A stretch of DNA of 12,535 bases from an uncultured Paraglaciecola sp. (GTDB lineage Bacteria > Pseudomonadota > Gammaproteobacteria > Enterobacterales > Alteromonadaceae): NCBI GenBank assembly GCA_905479025.1, contig CAJQKX010000432.1, positions 1 through 12,535 on the forward strand, written 5' to 3'. The first letter of the stretch is position 1, and each line of letters begins with the position of its first letter. This document shows, one piece after another, positions 1 through 6,858 of the stretch. Below the pieces are notes generated by a model that worked only from the letters and a program-made list of their open reading frames with translations, had not been told where the DNA came from and searched no databases. A program made the translations under genes and the position numbers.

Positions 1-659
1 GGAGTATCAACAGAGGTGATTTTTTCGTTCAACCGCAACATCTTGGTGACGTCCTGAACAGGCTTGTCTAGCGACTCAGCAATTTCTTCTGCAGTAGGTT
101 CATGATCGAGCTTTTGGGAAAGCTCTCTAGCTGCACGCAGGTAGACATTTAATTCTTTTACTATGTGAATGGGTAATCGTATTGTTCGGGTTTGGTTCAT
201 GATCGCCCGCTCAATGGTTTGTCTGATCCACCAAGTGGCATAAGTGGAGAATCTGAAGCCTCGCTCAGGATCAAATTTCTCTACGGCTCGAATAAGGCCT
301 AAATTCCCTTCTTCAATTAAGTCAAGTAATGCTAAACCGCGATTATTGTAACGTCTGGCTATTTTGACTACTAAACGCAGATTACTCACGATCATTCGTT
401 TTCTTGATGCTTCATCACCTTTTAGGGCGCGACGTGAAAAATAAACTTCTTCTTCTGCAGATAATAAGGGGGAGAACCCAATTTCGCCTAAATACAATTG
501 TGTTGCATCAAGGTTTTTGGGTTTATCTTGTTTATTGGCTAGAATATCTTCCAGCTGTTCTTCAGTTTTTTTTTCGGCTTTGGCAAGTTCTCGCTCTACA
601 GCATCTTCAATATCGCTAAAAGCATTAACTTCCACTACAACTGTATTTTCTTGACTCAT
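1..659 (-). CDS. rpoS: RNA polymerase sigma factor RpoS (3' part missing)
   Basis: General-stress / stationary-phase sigma factor that directs core RNA polymerase to its promoters. The 219 visible residues are nearly identical to E. coli RpoS over the conserved regions. A variable acidic N-terminus (1-49) is followed by region 1.2 ([12 protein letters not shown], 50-61) and the region 2 core. That core includes [12 protein letters not shown] (93-104), [18 protein letters not shown] (113-130) and the -10 recognition segment [16 protein letters not shown] (137-152). The start of region 3 follows ([16 protein letters not shown], 165-180). Regions 3.2 and 4 lie outside the window (E. coli protein about 330 residues). 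The ATG at 659 is chosen because AAGGAG (668-673 on the plus strand) sits 8 bases upstream; the ATG two codons earlier would be too close to it. It is the last gene of the ftsB-to-rpoS series. In E. coli the main rpoS promoter lies inside nlpD; I could not locate an equivalent here. Confidence 0.97.
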   Translation of the reverse strand, partial: MSQENTVVVEVNAFSDIEDAVERELAKAEKKTEEQLEDILANKQDKPKNLDATQLYLGEIGFSPLLSAEEEVYFSRRALKGDEASRKRMIVSNLRLVVKIARRYNNRGLALLDLIEEGNLGLIRAVEKFDPERGFRFSTYATWWIRQTIERAIMNQTRTIRLPIHIVKELNVYLRAARELSQKLDHEPTAEEIAESLDKPVQDVTKMLRLNEKITSVDT

Positions 660-667
660 AATCATAA

Positions 668-673
668 CTCCTT
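668..673 (-). promoter_or_regulatory. rpoS ribosome binding site
   Basis: The minus strand reads AAGGAG, 8 bases before the rpoS ATG at 659. It is a strong Shine-Dalgarno and decides between the two in-frame ATGs in ATGATTATG in favour of the second. Confidence 0.7.
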
Positions 674-710
674 AACGGTAGTGTTTCTTCAACTTCTCCT
701 GTAAATTTTT

Positions 711-731
711 ATTATTTATTATTTATTATTA
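711..731. repeat. AT-only heptamer tandem repeat in nlpD-rpoS gap
   Basis: Three consecutive copies of ATTATTT (711-717, 718-724 and 725-731, the last ending in A). They begin inside the nlpD stop codon and run into the rpoS leader. On the transcribed strand this is a run of TAA/AAT units. It could act as an unstructured AU-rich leader segment or a promoter UP-like element, but nothing in the sequence decides between these. It may also be a simple replication-slippage repeat. Confidence 0.6.
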
Positions 732-1571
732 TTTTCTTATGGGTAGGTAGCGCAAAGGATTAACGGATTTTCCTTTGTACCTTACTTCAAAATGAAGCTT
801 AACCTTGTCGGTTCCACTACTACCCATAGTGGCAATTTTCTGGCCTGCCGTTACCCACTGCTGTTCTTTCACTGACATATTATCATTATGTGCATAGGCC
901 GTTAAATAAGCATCGGTATGCTTGATAATGACTAATTGTCCAAACCCACGTAATGCATCACCCGTGTATACTATTTTTCCATCGGCAGCCGCCAAAATTG
1001 GTAGCCCAAGTTTCCCTGAAAAATCTAAGCCCTTGTTACCTTGTTCTTTGTCCGAAAAACCGCGTGAAACATTTTCAACTGTAGGCCAATGCCAACTCTT
1101 GACTCGATCAGGAAATTGACCGGTAGCAGATCCAATTGGATCTTTGTTTGTATTTTGTACACTTTTACCATACGCCTGCTTTTTAGAAGGGTCAATAGAT
1201 TGATTTATAATTATTTTTGAGGTCAGAGTCTTGCTCTTATTTGACTTTGGTCGGATTGACTTCGATAATTCCACTAGCGTTAAAAGTTGCCCAGGTTGTA
1301 TCTGGTAGGGTGTTGAAATATTATTTATTCTTGCTAAGTCTCTATAATCCTTACCTGAATACCAAGCGATAGAATATAAGGTGTCACCAGCTTTGACCTG
1401 ATATGTTTGTGCTGAGTAGCCCTGCTGCTCAAAATCTCGAAATGTTTTACCTTGATAAAGCTCAGAAACGGGTGCGGGATCATTACGGTTTGAACAACCA
1501 ACACCCATAAAACAGTAAAATATAAGCCCCAAATATTTAAATATTGCCATTTTTTGATTCGAGATAATCAT
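729..1571 (-). CDS. nlpD: NlpD, LysM/LytM lipoprotein amidase activator
   Basis: Envelope lipoprotein of 280 residues that in E. coli activates the septal amidase AmiC during cell separation. Visible parts are a signal peptide with a lipoprotein-type Cys at 26, a LysM peptidoglycan-binding domain (about 57-99), a low-complexity linker, and a C-terminal LytM/M23 domain (about 160-278). The LytM domain is of the degenerate, non-catalytic kind. The zinc HxxxD motif reads N179...D183, and the HxH motif reads K258-L-H260, as in E. coli NlpD (NKG.D and RLHFE). The end KGKSVNPLRYLP also matches E. coli. The protein is about 100 residues shorter than E. coli NlpD, mostly in the linker. The lipobox MGVGC is weak because the -3 position is Gly rather than Leu/Val/Ile. 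The start overlaps the upstream stop (TAATG) without a clear ribosome site, suggesting translational coupling; Met8 (ATG at 1550) is an alternative. Confidence 0.93.
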   Translation of the reverse strand: MIISNQKMAIFKYLGLIFYCFMGVGCSNRNDPAPVSELYQGKTFRDFEQQGYSAQTYQVKAGDTLYSIAWYSGKDYRDLARINNISTPYQIQPGQLLTLVELSKSIRPKSNKSKTLTSKIIINQSIDPSKKQAYGKSVQNTNKDPIGSATGQFPDRVKSWHWPTVENVSRGFSDKEQGNKGLDFSGKLGLPILAAADGKIVYTGDALRGFGQLVIIKHTDAYLTAYAHNDNMSVKEQQWVTAGQKIATMGSSGTDKVKLHFEVRYKGKSVNPLRYLPIRK

Positions 1572-2515
1572 TAATTATCAGCTGGTCTCTGGCTTATTTT
1601 TTCCAGCACAACAACCATTCCCATACCAAATAGCATTAATATAATGGCATACCACATATAGGCGGGTTGTGTGTAAAATGTTTCAAACGTGTGTGGCAAT
1701 ATATTGTTTTGATCTAGAGGTATCTCTTTACCATGACGATCAATCACCGACTCAATAGTTTGTTTCCAAGGCCAAACTTTGTTTAAAGAGCCAAGCATAA
1801 ACCCACCTAGTAAGGCCAAAGTCATTGTTTTGTAATACTTAAACATCCAGCTTAGTACGTGCGAGAAACTCAATAGACCTGTTGCACAGCCACTGGCAAA
1901 GATACACAATGTTACCAATTGTAATTCTTTAACCGCCATTAACATAGGCGCATACATACCCAATAACAGCAATATAAAACTTCCAGAGATACCTGGCAAA
2001 ATCATGGCACAGATAGCAATCATGCCAGATAAAAATATAATTAAAGGAGATGTTTCTATGGTTGTTGGGGTGATAGTCGTTATAAGAAACGCACTAACCG
2101 CACCAATTAAGAAAGTAGCGAGCACGCCCACTGTCCATTTTTCGATATGTCTTATTAGAGACCATACTGCGGCTAATATCAGTCCAAAAAAGAATGACCA
2201 TAACAAGATTGGATGATTATCCAGAAGATATAACACCACTCTGGATAAGGTTAAAATACTGATGATAATGCCACTGAACAGTGCCAGTAAAAATCCACCG
2301 TTGACATGTTGCCAAGTGGCTTTTATACCATCTTTAAACAGCATTCTTAAAGCACTGACACCACATTGTTTAAGGGAAAATATTAGTTCTTCATAAATAC
2401 CTGTCATAAATGCAATAGTGCCGCCAGATACACCAGGAACAGCATCCGCTGCTCCCATCAACATTCCCCTTAGTGCCAAGCCTGCATAGCCGCCCTTGGG
2501 TCTTAATGTTTTCAA
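1571..2515 (-). CDS. DUF368 membrane protein, probable undecaprenyl-phosphate transporter (PopT-like)
   Basis: Polytopic inner-membrane protein, 314 residues, with about eight hydrophobic segments. The DUF368 hallmark occurs twice in pseudo-symmetric form. [16 protein letters not shown] (21-36) lies near the N-terminus and [19 protein letters not shown] (168-186) lies in the middle, each with a PG[VI]SG core. This fits the inverted-repeat fold proposed for the family. DUF368 proteins were recently implicated in returning the carrier lipid undecaprenyl phosphate across the membrane for peptidoglycan and O-antigen synthesis. That role here is by family only. The start is TTG at 2515, overlapping the pcm stop as TTGA, with GGAG 7 bases upstream; the next in-frame Met (18) would cut into the first motif. 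The stop overlaps the nlpD start by one base. Co-transcription with ispD/ispF and nlpD/ftsB fits a cell-wall lipid-carrier role. Confidence 0.88.
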   Translation of the reverse strand: MKTLRPKGGYAGLALRGMLMGAADAVPGVSGGTIAFMTGIYEELIFSLKQCGVSALRMLFKDGIKATWQHVNGGFLLALFSGIIISILTLSRVVLYLLDNHPILLWSFFFGLILAAVWSLIRHIEKWTVGVLATFLIGAVSAFLITTITPTTIETSPLIIFLSGMIAICAMILPGISGSFILLLLGMYAPMLMAVKELQLVTLCIFASGCATGLLSFSHVLSWMFKYYKTMTLALLGGFMLGSLNKVWPWKQTIESVIDRHGKEIPLDQNNILPHTFETFYTQPAYMWYAIILMLFGMGMVVVLEKISQRPADN

Positions 2516-3150
2516 ATAATATCTCCGGCTACTAAAGGCACAAACCTAACGGCTTCGATAATTTCTGATACAAATTCATCTTCGCGTCTTATAATACAAT
2601 GTAACTGCTGATTTTCTTCTCCAACAGGAATAATTAAACGGCCAACATCATTCAGCTGCTGATATAACGTCTCTGGCATTGAACTGGCAGCGGCCGTGAC
2701 TATTATGGCATCGTATGGACCTTTACTGCTCCAGCCAAACCAGCCATCACCATGCTTCATTTTTACATTATGTAAGTCCAGTTGGTTCATACGTCGTTTG
2801 GCTTGAAATTGCAGCGTTTTGATTCTTTCAACTGAATAAACATTAGCGAAGAGTTGCGCCAGTATTGCTGTTTGGTAACCCGACCCTGTACCTATTTCCA
2901 ACACTGTTTGGGCTTGGTTGTCAGACTCTAATAATAACTCTGTCATACGAGCTACTATGTAGGGTTGGGATATGGTTTGACCCTGACCAATAGGTAAGGC
3001 TGTATTTTGATAAGCTTTGTGTTTTAGGGCATCAGGCAAAAAAATCTCTCTAGGCGTTTTGGCTATAGCGTTCAGCACCTTGGTATTGCTAATCCCTTCC
3101 TTATGTAAAAGTTGAGCAAGGCTTTCACCCTTACGTGATGTTAATCTCAT
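2512..3150 (-). CDS. pcm: Protein-L-isoaspartate O-methyltransferase
   Basis: Repairs aged proteins by methylating L-isoaspartyl residues with S-adenosylmethionine in the cytosol. At 212 residues it has the usual family length. Visible motifs are the family-specific [18 protein letters not shown] (53-70), with the conserved Ser61, then SAM motif [12 protein letters not shown] (83-93). SVERI follows at 106-110 at the end of the second strand. HGDG is at 133-136, DAIIVTAA at 147-154, and the C-terminal signature RFVPLVAGD at 202-210. The ATG at 3150 has a weak AGG about 6 bases upstream and gives the usual N-terminus. It follows truD after 28 bases. In E. coli surE lies between these two genes; here it is missing. 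The last codons overlap the next start as TTGA. Confidence 0.96.
   Translation of the reverse strand: MRLTSRKGESLAQLLHKEGISNTKVLNAIAKTPREIFLPDALKHKAYQNTALPIGQGQTISQPYIVARMTELLLESDNQAQTVLEIGTGSGYQTAILAQLFANVYSVERIKTLQFQAKRRMNQLDLHNVKMKHGDGWFGWSSKGPYDAIIVTAAASSMPETLYQQLNDVGRLIIPVGEENQQLHCIIRREDEFVSEIIEAVRFVPLVAGDII
2523..2526 (-). promoter_or_regulatory. Ribosome binding site supporting the TTG start of the DUF368 gene
   Basis: GGAG on the minus strand with a 7-base spacer to the TTG at 2515, inside the last codons of pcm. It supports the unusual start codon and coupling to pcm translation. Confidence 0.6.
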
Positions 3151-3178
3151 GTCATGCCTATTTTTATGCTCTAGGGTT

Positions 3179-4228
3179 TTAAGCCTTGGCTAAGTTGTTA
3201 TTTTGAACATCTAGCAATTCCCGTAATACTGATGTAGCAAAGGTGCCAGATGGAAGTGAAAAAATTAAATTTAATGCATCATTTTTCCAAGACCATTCAA
3301 GATCATTTGGAAATAAGTTAATAGCCCTTCTTTCTTGATTTAGGCCTAAATTTTCAAGTGTTTGGGCGATTGTAAGATGCTGCTGTGCTAAATCTTGCTC
3401 AAACTGTAACGCATCAGATTCGCTTGCTAGGTTACCCTTACCCCACAACGGAGTTGACAAGTATATGTCGCGTTGTTGTATGCGTTCAATAATACTATTG
3501 TCTATTTGCTGTGCACAAAAGAAGCTATTGCTTCCTGCCAGTTGCATCACGTCACCAGGCAGCGGTTTGTTGAGATAACCATTTCGCAATCTGCTGTGCA
3601 ACATTTCATTAAATAACCATGAACGAAGAGCTGATATTGCCATTGAACGTTTGTTTCTATTACGGATAGTTTCACCGTTGATCATCTTGTCAGCTAACAC
3701 TAAGTTACCGCCGCGGGGATCATACAGAGTGTTTCCAAATCGCTGGGATCCATAGTAGTTTGGTACACCGCTTTGTATTATCTGTTGCAGTCGTTCGTCA
3801 ATCCCAAATTTTGAGCTGAGTTGTCTAAGTATGATATTAAATCGATTACCTTTTAACACCCCAGTTCTTAGTTTTTTATTGTGTCGTATTGATTTGAGTA
3901 CTTCAGCACCTGGCTCATTGAATTGAGTCCAATCAAACTCACCTTTACCAGGTAGGTGCACACTAAACCATTGTTCGGTTTGTGCATGTTTGTCTTTGCG
4001 ACCAGCATAAGTCACAGCTCTTAATGGTAATCGAGTAAACTTAGCAATTTGCTCTGCTAAATAAGCAGTATTTAAACCAGTTTTACGAACCCACAAGTAG
4101 ATATGTTCACCCTCGCCAATAGGCTCATAACCTAATATTTCAGTGACTTGGAAGTCTTCAGCAGATGATTTTAATTGCCCCAAAATATTCAACTTTGGGT
4201 ATTGGTGTGACCAATGATCTATTTTCAT
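3179..4228 (-). CDS. truD: tRNA pseudouridine(13) synthase TruD
   Basis: Makes pseudouridine at position 13 of tRNA-Glu. At 349 residues it matches the E. coli length. The catalytic Asp is D79 in the family motif [15 protein letters not shown] (75-89). [12 protein letters not shown] (154-165) and KGNRFNI (126-132) are other conserved TruD segments. N-terminal FQVTEI (26-31) and [16 protein letters not shown] (39-54) also fit. The start is the ATG in TAATG, sharing one base with the ispF stop, with no clear ribosome site of its own, so it is probably translated by coupling. The region between the motif at 165 and the C-terminus holds the less conserved TruD insertion domain. Confidence 0.96.
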   Translation of the reverse strand: MKIDHWSHQYPKLNILGQLKSSAEDFQVTEILGYEPIGEGEHIYLWVRKTGLNTAYLAEQIAKFTRLPLRAVTYAGRKDKHAQTEQWFSVHLPGKGEFDWTQFNEPGAEVLKSIRHNKKLRTGVLKGNRFNIILRQLSSKFGIDERLQQIIQSGVPNYYGSQRFGNTLYDPRGGNLVLADKMINGETIRNRNKRSMAISALRSWLFNEMLHSRLRNGYLNKPLPGDVMQLAGSNSFFCAQQIDNSIIERIQQRDIYLSTPLWGKGNLASESDALQFEQDLAQQHLTIAQTLENLGLNQERRAINLFPNDLEWSWKNDALNLIFSLPSGTFATSVLRELLDVQNNNLAKA

Positions 4229-4719
4229 TAGATATTATTTGATTGTTGAGTCAGCAGAACCACAGCGTAAGCGGCAATACCTTCTTTACGACCCGTAAAA
4301 CCTAATCTTTCAGTAGTGGTGGCTTTAACGTTGATTTGACTGATATTGGCGTTCAAGTCTTCAGCAATATTTTCGCGCATTAACTCAATATGTGGGGCCA
4401 TCTTCGGAGCCTGGGCAACAATAGTAAGATCCAAATTACCAAGTTGATATTGCTTATCTGTGATGAGCTTGTATACGTGGCGAAGTAATTTGCGGCTGTC
4501 TACTCCTGCTAATCTTGGGTCAGTATCTGGAAAATGTTTACCAATATCGCCTAAGGCTAAAGCGCCTAATAATGCGTCACATAATGCATGTAGTACCACA
4601 TCACCATCAGAGTGGGCAATAAATCCCTTATCGTGTTCAATTTTCACGCCTGCAATGACAATGGGGCCTGTGTCGCCAAATTTGTGTACGTCATAGCCAT
4701 GGCCAATTCTAATACTCAT
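4228..4719 (-). CDS. ispF: 2-C-methyl-D-erythritol 2,4-cyclodiphosphate synthase
   Basis: Fifth enzyme of the non-mevalonate (MEP) isoprenoid pathway. It cyclises 4-diphosphocytidyl-methylerythritol 2-phosphate, releasing CMP. At 163 residues it is normal family size and works as a homotrimer in characterised members. Metal ligands are visible as D10 and H12 in GHGYDVHKF (7-15) and H44 in [18 protein letters not shown] (36-53). The motifs [11 protein letters not shown] (58-68), AQAPKM (102-107) and [13 protein letters not shown] (132-144) are all present. AAGGAG lies upstream but with a long spacer (about 13 bases) to the ATG at 4719; the conserved N-terminus leaves no better start. It sits 22 bases after ispD and overlaps truD by one base. 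Confidence 0.97.
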   Translation of the reverse strand: MSIRIGHGYDVHKFGDTGPIVIAGVKIEHDKGFIAHSDGDVVLHALCDALLGALALGDIGKHFPDTDPRLAGVDSRKLLRHVYKLITDKQYQLGNLDLTIVAQAPKMAPHIELMRENIAEDLNANISQINVKATTTERLGFTGRKEGIAAYAVVLLTQQSNNI

Positions 4720-4741
4720 ACTTCAGTCAAATCTCCTTTAA

Positions 4742-5455
4742 TTACTGAGCCTGTTTTTGAGTCAAGTAAAACTCAGCTAACAACAAATCTTCAGGTTGAG
4801 TGATTTTGATATTTGAGGCACATCCCTCTACTAACAATACTTTTTCGCCCAACAGTTCGATGGTAGATGCTTCATCAGTGATGTTTGTCTTTTGTTGGAT
4901 TGCCGTATTCAGCGCTTTTTTCAACGTAACCAGTTTGAAAAACTGTGGTGTTAATGCGTGCCACAAATGTTCTCTAGATTCTGTTTTTTTAACGATATTT
5001 TGTCCGTTCACTTTTACATTAACAGCCCGCTTCATAGTATCTCGAACCGGTGTAGCCAATATACCACCTATGCTGCCATGTTCTGCTAATTTTAAAAGAG
5101 CAGTTAAATCTGATGCGGTAAAACAAGGGCGTGCTGCATCATGAACTAATACCCACTCTTCATCATCAGGTAGATGATTCAGCCCCGCTAACACCGAATC
5201 ACAGCGTTCTTGACCACCCTCAACCACCTCAATACATGGATGACTAGCAATGGGTAATTGAGCAAATAATACATCGGTAGGATTCAGTACTACAATGACA
5301 CGTTGAATTTGCTTGTGTTTAAGTAAATTTATGAGGGTATGTTCAATAATCGTTTTGCCGGCGATATGCAGATATTGTTTAGGGCAATCTGTTTTCATCC
5401 GTTTACCAATACCGGCAGCAGGTACAACAACAGAATATTGAGAACGTAATGGCAT
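4742..5455 (-). CDS. ispD: 2-C-methyl-D-erythritol 4-phosphate cytidylyltransferase
   Basis: Third step of the MEP pathway, transferring CMP from CTP to methylerythritol 4-phosphate. It is 237 residues, the usual length. The nucleotide-binding signature is VPAAGIGKRM (11-20) followed by CPKQY (24-28), giving the expected Arg19 and Lys26. HDAARPC (105-111), PVRDTMKR (136-143), TPQFF (169-173), TDEAS (193-197) and NIKIT.PEDL (215-224, with conserved Lys217) complete the family pattern. It starts 5 bases after the ftsB stop with no strong Shine-Dalgarno, and lies 22 bases before ispF, the enzyme two steps later. ispE, which acts between them, is not in the window. Confidence 0.97.
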   Translation of the reverse strand: MPLRSQYSVVVPAAGIGKRMKTDCPKQYLHIAGKTIIEHTLINLLKHKQIQRVIVVLNPTDVLFAQLPIASHPCIEVVEGGQERCDSVLAGLNHLPDDEEWVLVHDAARPCFTASDLTALLKLAEHGSIGGILATPVRDTMKRAVNVKVNGQNIVKKTESREHLWHALTPQFFKLVTLKKALNTAIQQKTNITDEASTIELLGEKVLLVEGCASNIKITQPEDLLLAEFYLTQKQAQ

Positions 5456-5460
5456 TAATA

Positions 5461-5739
5461 TTAATCTTGGGAAGGCAAAATACGATAAAATGTTTCGCCT
5501 TGTTTTATTAGGCCTAGTTCATTTCTTGCTCTTTCTTCAGCCGCTTCCAAACCCATCTTCAAATCATGGATGTCGGCTTTTAATAAACCATTGCGCTGCC
5601 TTAAGTTCGTATTATGGGTAATCTGTAGCGCTACTTCTTTTTTCATAATCATAAAGTCAGGCACGCTATTTTTACCAAACCATAAACGATATTGGAGCAG
5701 ACAAAATAGTGTGAACAAAACTGTCACTACCCATTTCAT
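5461..5739 (-). CDS. ftsB: Cell division protein FtsB
   Basis: Small bitopic inner-membrane protein of the FtsQBL subcomplex of the divisome, which activates septal peptidoglycan synthesis. From the ATG at 5739 it is 92 residues: an N-terminal membrane segment (about 3-17), then the conserved LQYRLWFGKN, a periplasmic coiled coil, and the hallmark EAAEERARNELGLIKQGETFYR near the C-terminus (shown as key segments). An in-frame TTG five codons upstream (5754) overlaps the ribosome site: GGAG at 5749-5752 is 9 bases before the ATG and inside the TTG-initiated extension. The ATG is therefore preferred and gives the typical FtsB N-terminus. It is the first gene of the minus-strand operon and its promoter should lie in 5755-6085. 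Confidence 0.95.
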   Translation of the reverse strand: MKWVVTVLFTLFCLLQYRLWFGKNSVPDFMIMKKEVALQITHNTNLRQRNGLLKADIHDLKMGLEAAEERARNELGLIKQGETFYRILPSQD

Positions 5740-5780
5740 AATATTTGTCTCCAATTCGTTGCCATTTGCCTATTATGCAG

Positions 5781-5815
5781 AGGTTTTGAGAGTAGGGCTA
5801 GTAGTATCAAAACCT
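5781..5815. repeat. 9-bp perfect inverted repeat upstream of ftsB
   Basis: AGGTTTTGA (5781-5789) and TCAAAACCT (5807-5815) are exact reverse complements separated by 17 bases. The element ends 42 bases before the ftsB ATG, so it falls in the promoter or 5' leader. The 26-base centre-to-centre spacing could suit a dimeric regulator site. It could also be a leader hairpin. No T-run follows on either strand, so it is not a normal intrinsic terminator. Confidence 0.5.
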
Positions 5816-5964
5816 ATATTGTTGTCTGGAGGGAGAAAACTGTCTAACTCATGAATTAGATGCTGTATGAATAATGAACAGGTACTTTTTCTAATTAAAT
5901 AATTTGTTAAGATCTGAGTTGAAAGACCAATCAATCATGACTGAGCTTAATTAGATTATGTAAA

Positions 5965-6007
5965 TGAAAGATGTGGCTAATCATTAAATAAATAATCACA
6001 TCTTTCA
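5965..6007. repeat. 11-bp perfect inverted repeat
   Basis: TGAAAGATGTG (5965-5975) pairs exactly with CACATCTTTCA (5997-6007) around a 21-base AT-rich loop. It is downstream of ygiM and upstream of ftsB. On the minus strand the stem is followed by the T-rich TTTACAT, so it could be a weak terminator for ygiM. The long loop and lack of a clean T-run argue against a classic one. Confidence 0.55.
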
Positions 6008-6022
6008 CGAAAGTTTAGCCAC
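5973..6022. repeat. 8-bp inverted repeat overlapping the 11-bp repeat
   Basis: GTGGCTAA (5973-5980) is the exact reverse complement of TTAGCCAC (6015-6022). Outside this core the match continues imperfectly (12 of 14 positions). It shares bases 5973-5975 with the stem 5965-5975/5997-6007, and its span encloses that right arm. The two stems therefore compete and cannot both form fully in one molecule. Confidence 0.5.
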
Positions 6023-6085
6023 CTTTTTACCCAAATTCTTGGTTAAATATGCAGGTTGGTTGAAATGTTTTCAGGTGATTTTTTG

Positions 6086-6694
6086 CTACATCCAATTATC
6101 GTTTTTGCGCCTTTTTTTAGGCAAATATGTAAGAATAATTCCCAAGAGCAAACTAACGATTGCAACAACACCTCCGCGAGTGAACCATTTCATTTCTGCA
6201 GTTTGGTCGAATTCGGCAAGAGTTTGAGTTACTTCTTTATGTGCTTTTTCAGCACCATTCAGTTTCTTTTTTAAGTTTGTATTTTGCGAAGTAAGAGACG
6301 CTATTTGTTGGTTAAGTAAATCATTAATCTCCCTCTGTTGGAAGATTGTATTTTTAGTCTCTTCTACTTGCTTTTTTAGATTAGGCAACAGTGTTCTATC
6401 ACTTTTATTGACATTAATAAAATCTGCGTCAACCCAGCCAGTGCGTTGTTTATTGTCAATTATTTCGACAAAATTTTTCTCAGTATCCTCTTGTAGTAAA
6501 GTCACGCGAGTACCAGCTACAACCGTGCCTAAAATTCGGAAATTTCTTCCAGGACCTGAATGTAAATAAGTAAATAAATCATCAGAAATATAACGAATTT
6601 CACCTTCACTATCATTGGGTTCTTGGGCCAGCGACTGAACACATAAAAGGCTGCTAGCGAGGCATAAAAAAAGAAAAACTATTTGCTTGCTCAT
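6086..6694 (-). CDS. ygiM: YgiM-like SH3b / coiled-coil membrane protein (TIGR04211 type)
   Basis: Predicted envelope protein of 202 residues; function not established. The order is a Sec signal peptide (1-23, ending SLA before Gln24), a bacterial SH3 domain (about 33-95, with RYISDDLFTYLHSGPG and GWVDADF), a coiled coil (about 105-168), one membrane segment (about 172-191) and a basic tail KKRRK. This matches the E. coli YgiM layout (206 residues). Bacterial SH3 domains often bind cell-wall peptides, so a periplasmic wall-sensing role is inference. The ATG at 6694 is preferred. An in-frame TTG at 6700 would add two residues and has a slightly better-placed but poor AGAG. Divergence from ygiF is conserved with E. 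coli. Confidence 0.88.
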   Translation of the reverse strand: MSKQIVFLFLCLASSLLCVQSLAQEPNDSEGEIRYISDDLFTYLHSGPGRNFRILGTVVAGTRVTLLQEDTEKNFVEIIDNKQRTGWVDADFINVNKSDRTLLPNLKKQVEETKNTIFQQREINDLLNQQIASLTSQNTNLKKKLNGAEKAHKEVTQTLAEFDQTAEMKWFTRGGVVAIVSLLLGIILTYLPKKRRKNDNWM

Positions 6695-6858
6695 AATCAA
6701 AAAATTTACTCTAAAGAAACTTACTTAAATGGTATTGCTTGGGTATAAGAAAGGCAAGAGCCTATTTGTGTTTAAGCCGTTCGGCTTAGAGTAATGATAC
6801 CTTTTTGCGACAGTTGTTGATTGTATAGTGGAATTTGAAAGGCTAAGGTGAGGTAAAT
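6695..6858. promoter_or_regulatory. Divergent promoter region between ygiM and ygiF
   Basis: 164 bases between two outward-facing genes. For ygiM a weak minus-strand candidate is TTGCCT (6752-6757) and TACCAT (6729-6734), 17 bases apart. For ygiF, TATAGT (6824-6829) is a good -10 but has no matching -35. A 16-base palindrome lies in the middle. These are by-eye matches only. Confidence 0.3.
6773..6788. repeat. 16-base palindrome in the ygiM-ygiF divergent region
   Basis: TAAGCCG-TT-CGGCTTA is a 7-bp perfect inverted repeat with a two-base centre. It is the most GC-rich part of this gap and lies roughly midway between the two starts. It could be an operator serving both genes or a small hairpin. 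No immediate T-run follows on either strand. Confidence 0.5.

Larger units (their letters stand above)
5740..6085. other. 346-base gene-free region upstream of ftsB
   Basis: AT-rich gap between the ftsB start and the 3' end of ygiM, both on minus. It should hold the ftsB operon promoter and the end of the ygiM transcript. No coding pattern is convincing in any frame. Minus-strand hexamers resembling promoter elements exist (TAGACA at 5841-5846, TTAACA at 5905-5910, TATAGG at 5813-5818, CATAAT at 5772-5777), but no pair has proper 16-18 base spacing, so I do not call a promoter. Three inverted repeats are listed separately. Confidence 0.6.

Noticed and set aside
404..619. Plus-strand open frame antisense to rpoS
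   Set aside because: It lies wholly inside the clearly conserved rpoS coding sequence and its translation resembles no family; rpoS on minus explains the region.
5740..5754. TTG start extending FtsB by five residues
   Set aside because: The extension overlaps the GGAG that serves the ATG at 5739, and FtsB proteins normally begin at that Met.
5570..6274. Several plus-strand open frames over ftsB, the gap and ygiM
   Set aside because: They are antisense to real genes or cross AT-rich non-coding sequence; no ribosome site or family resemblance.
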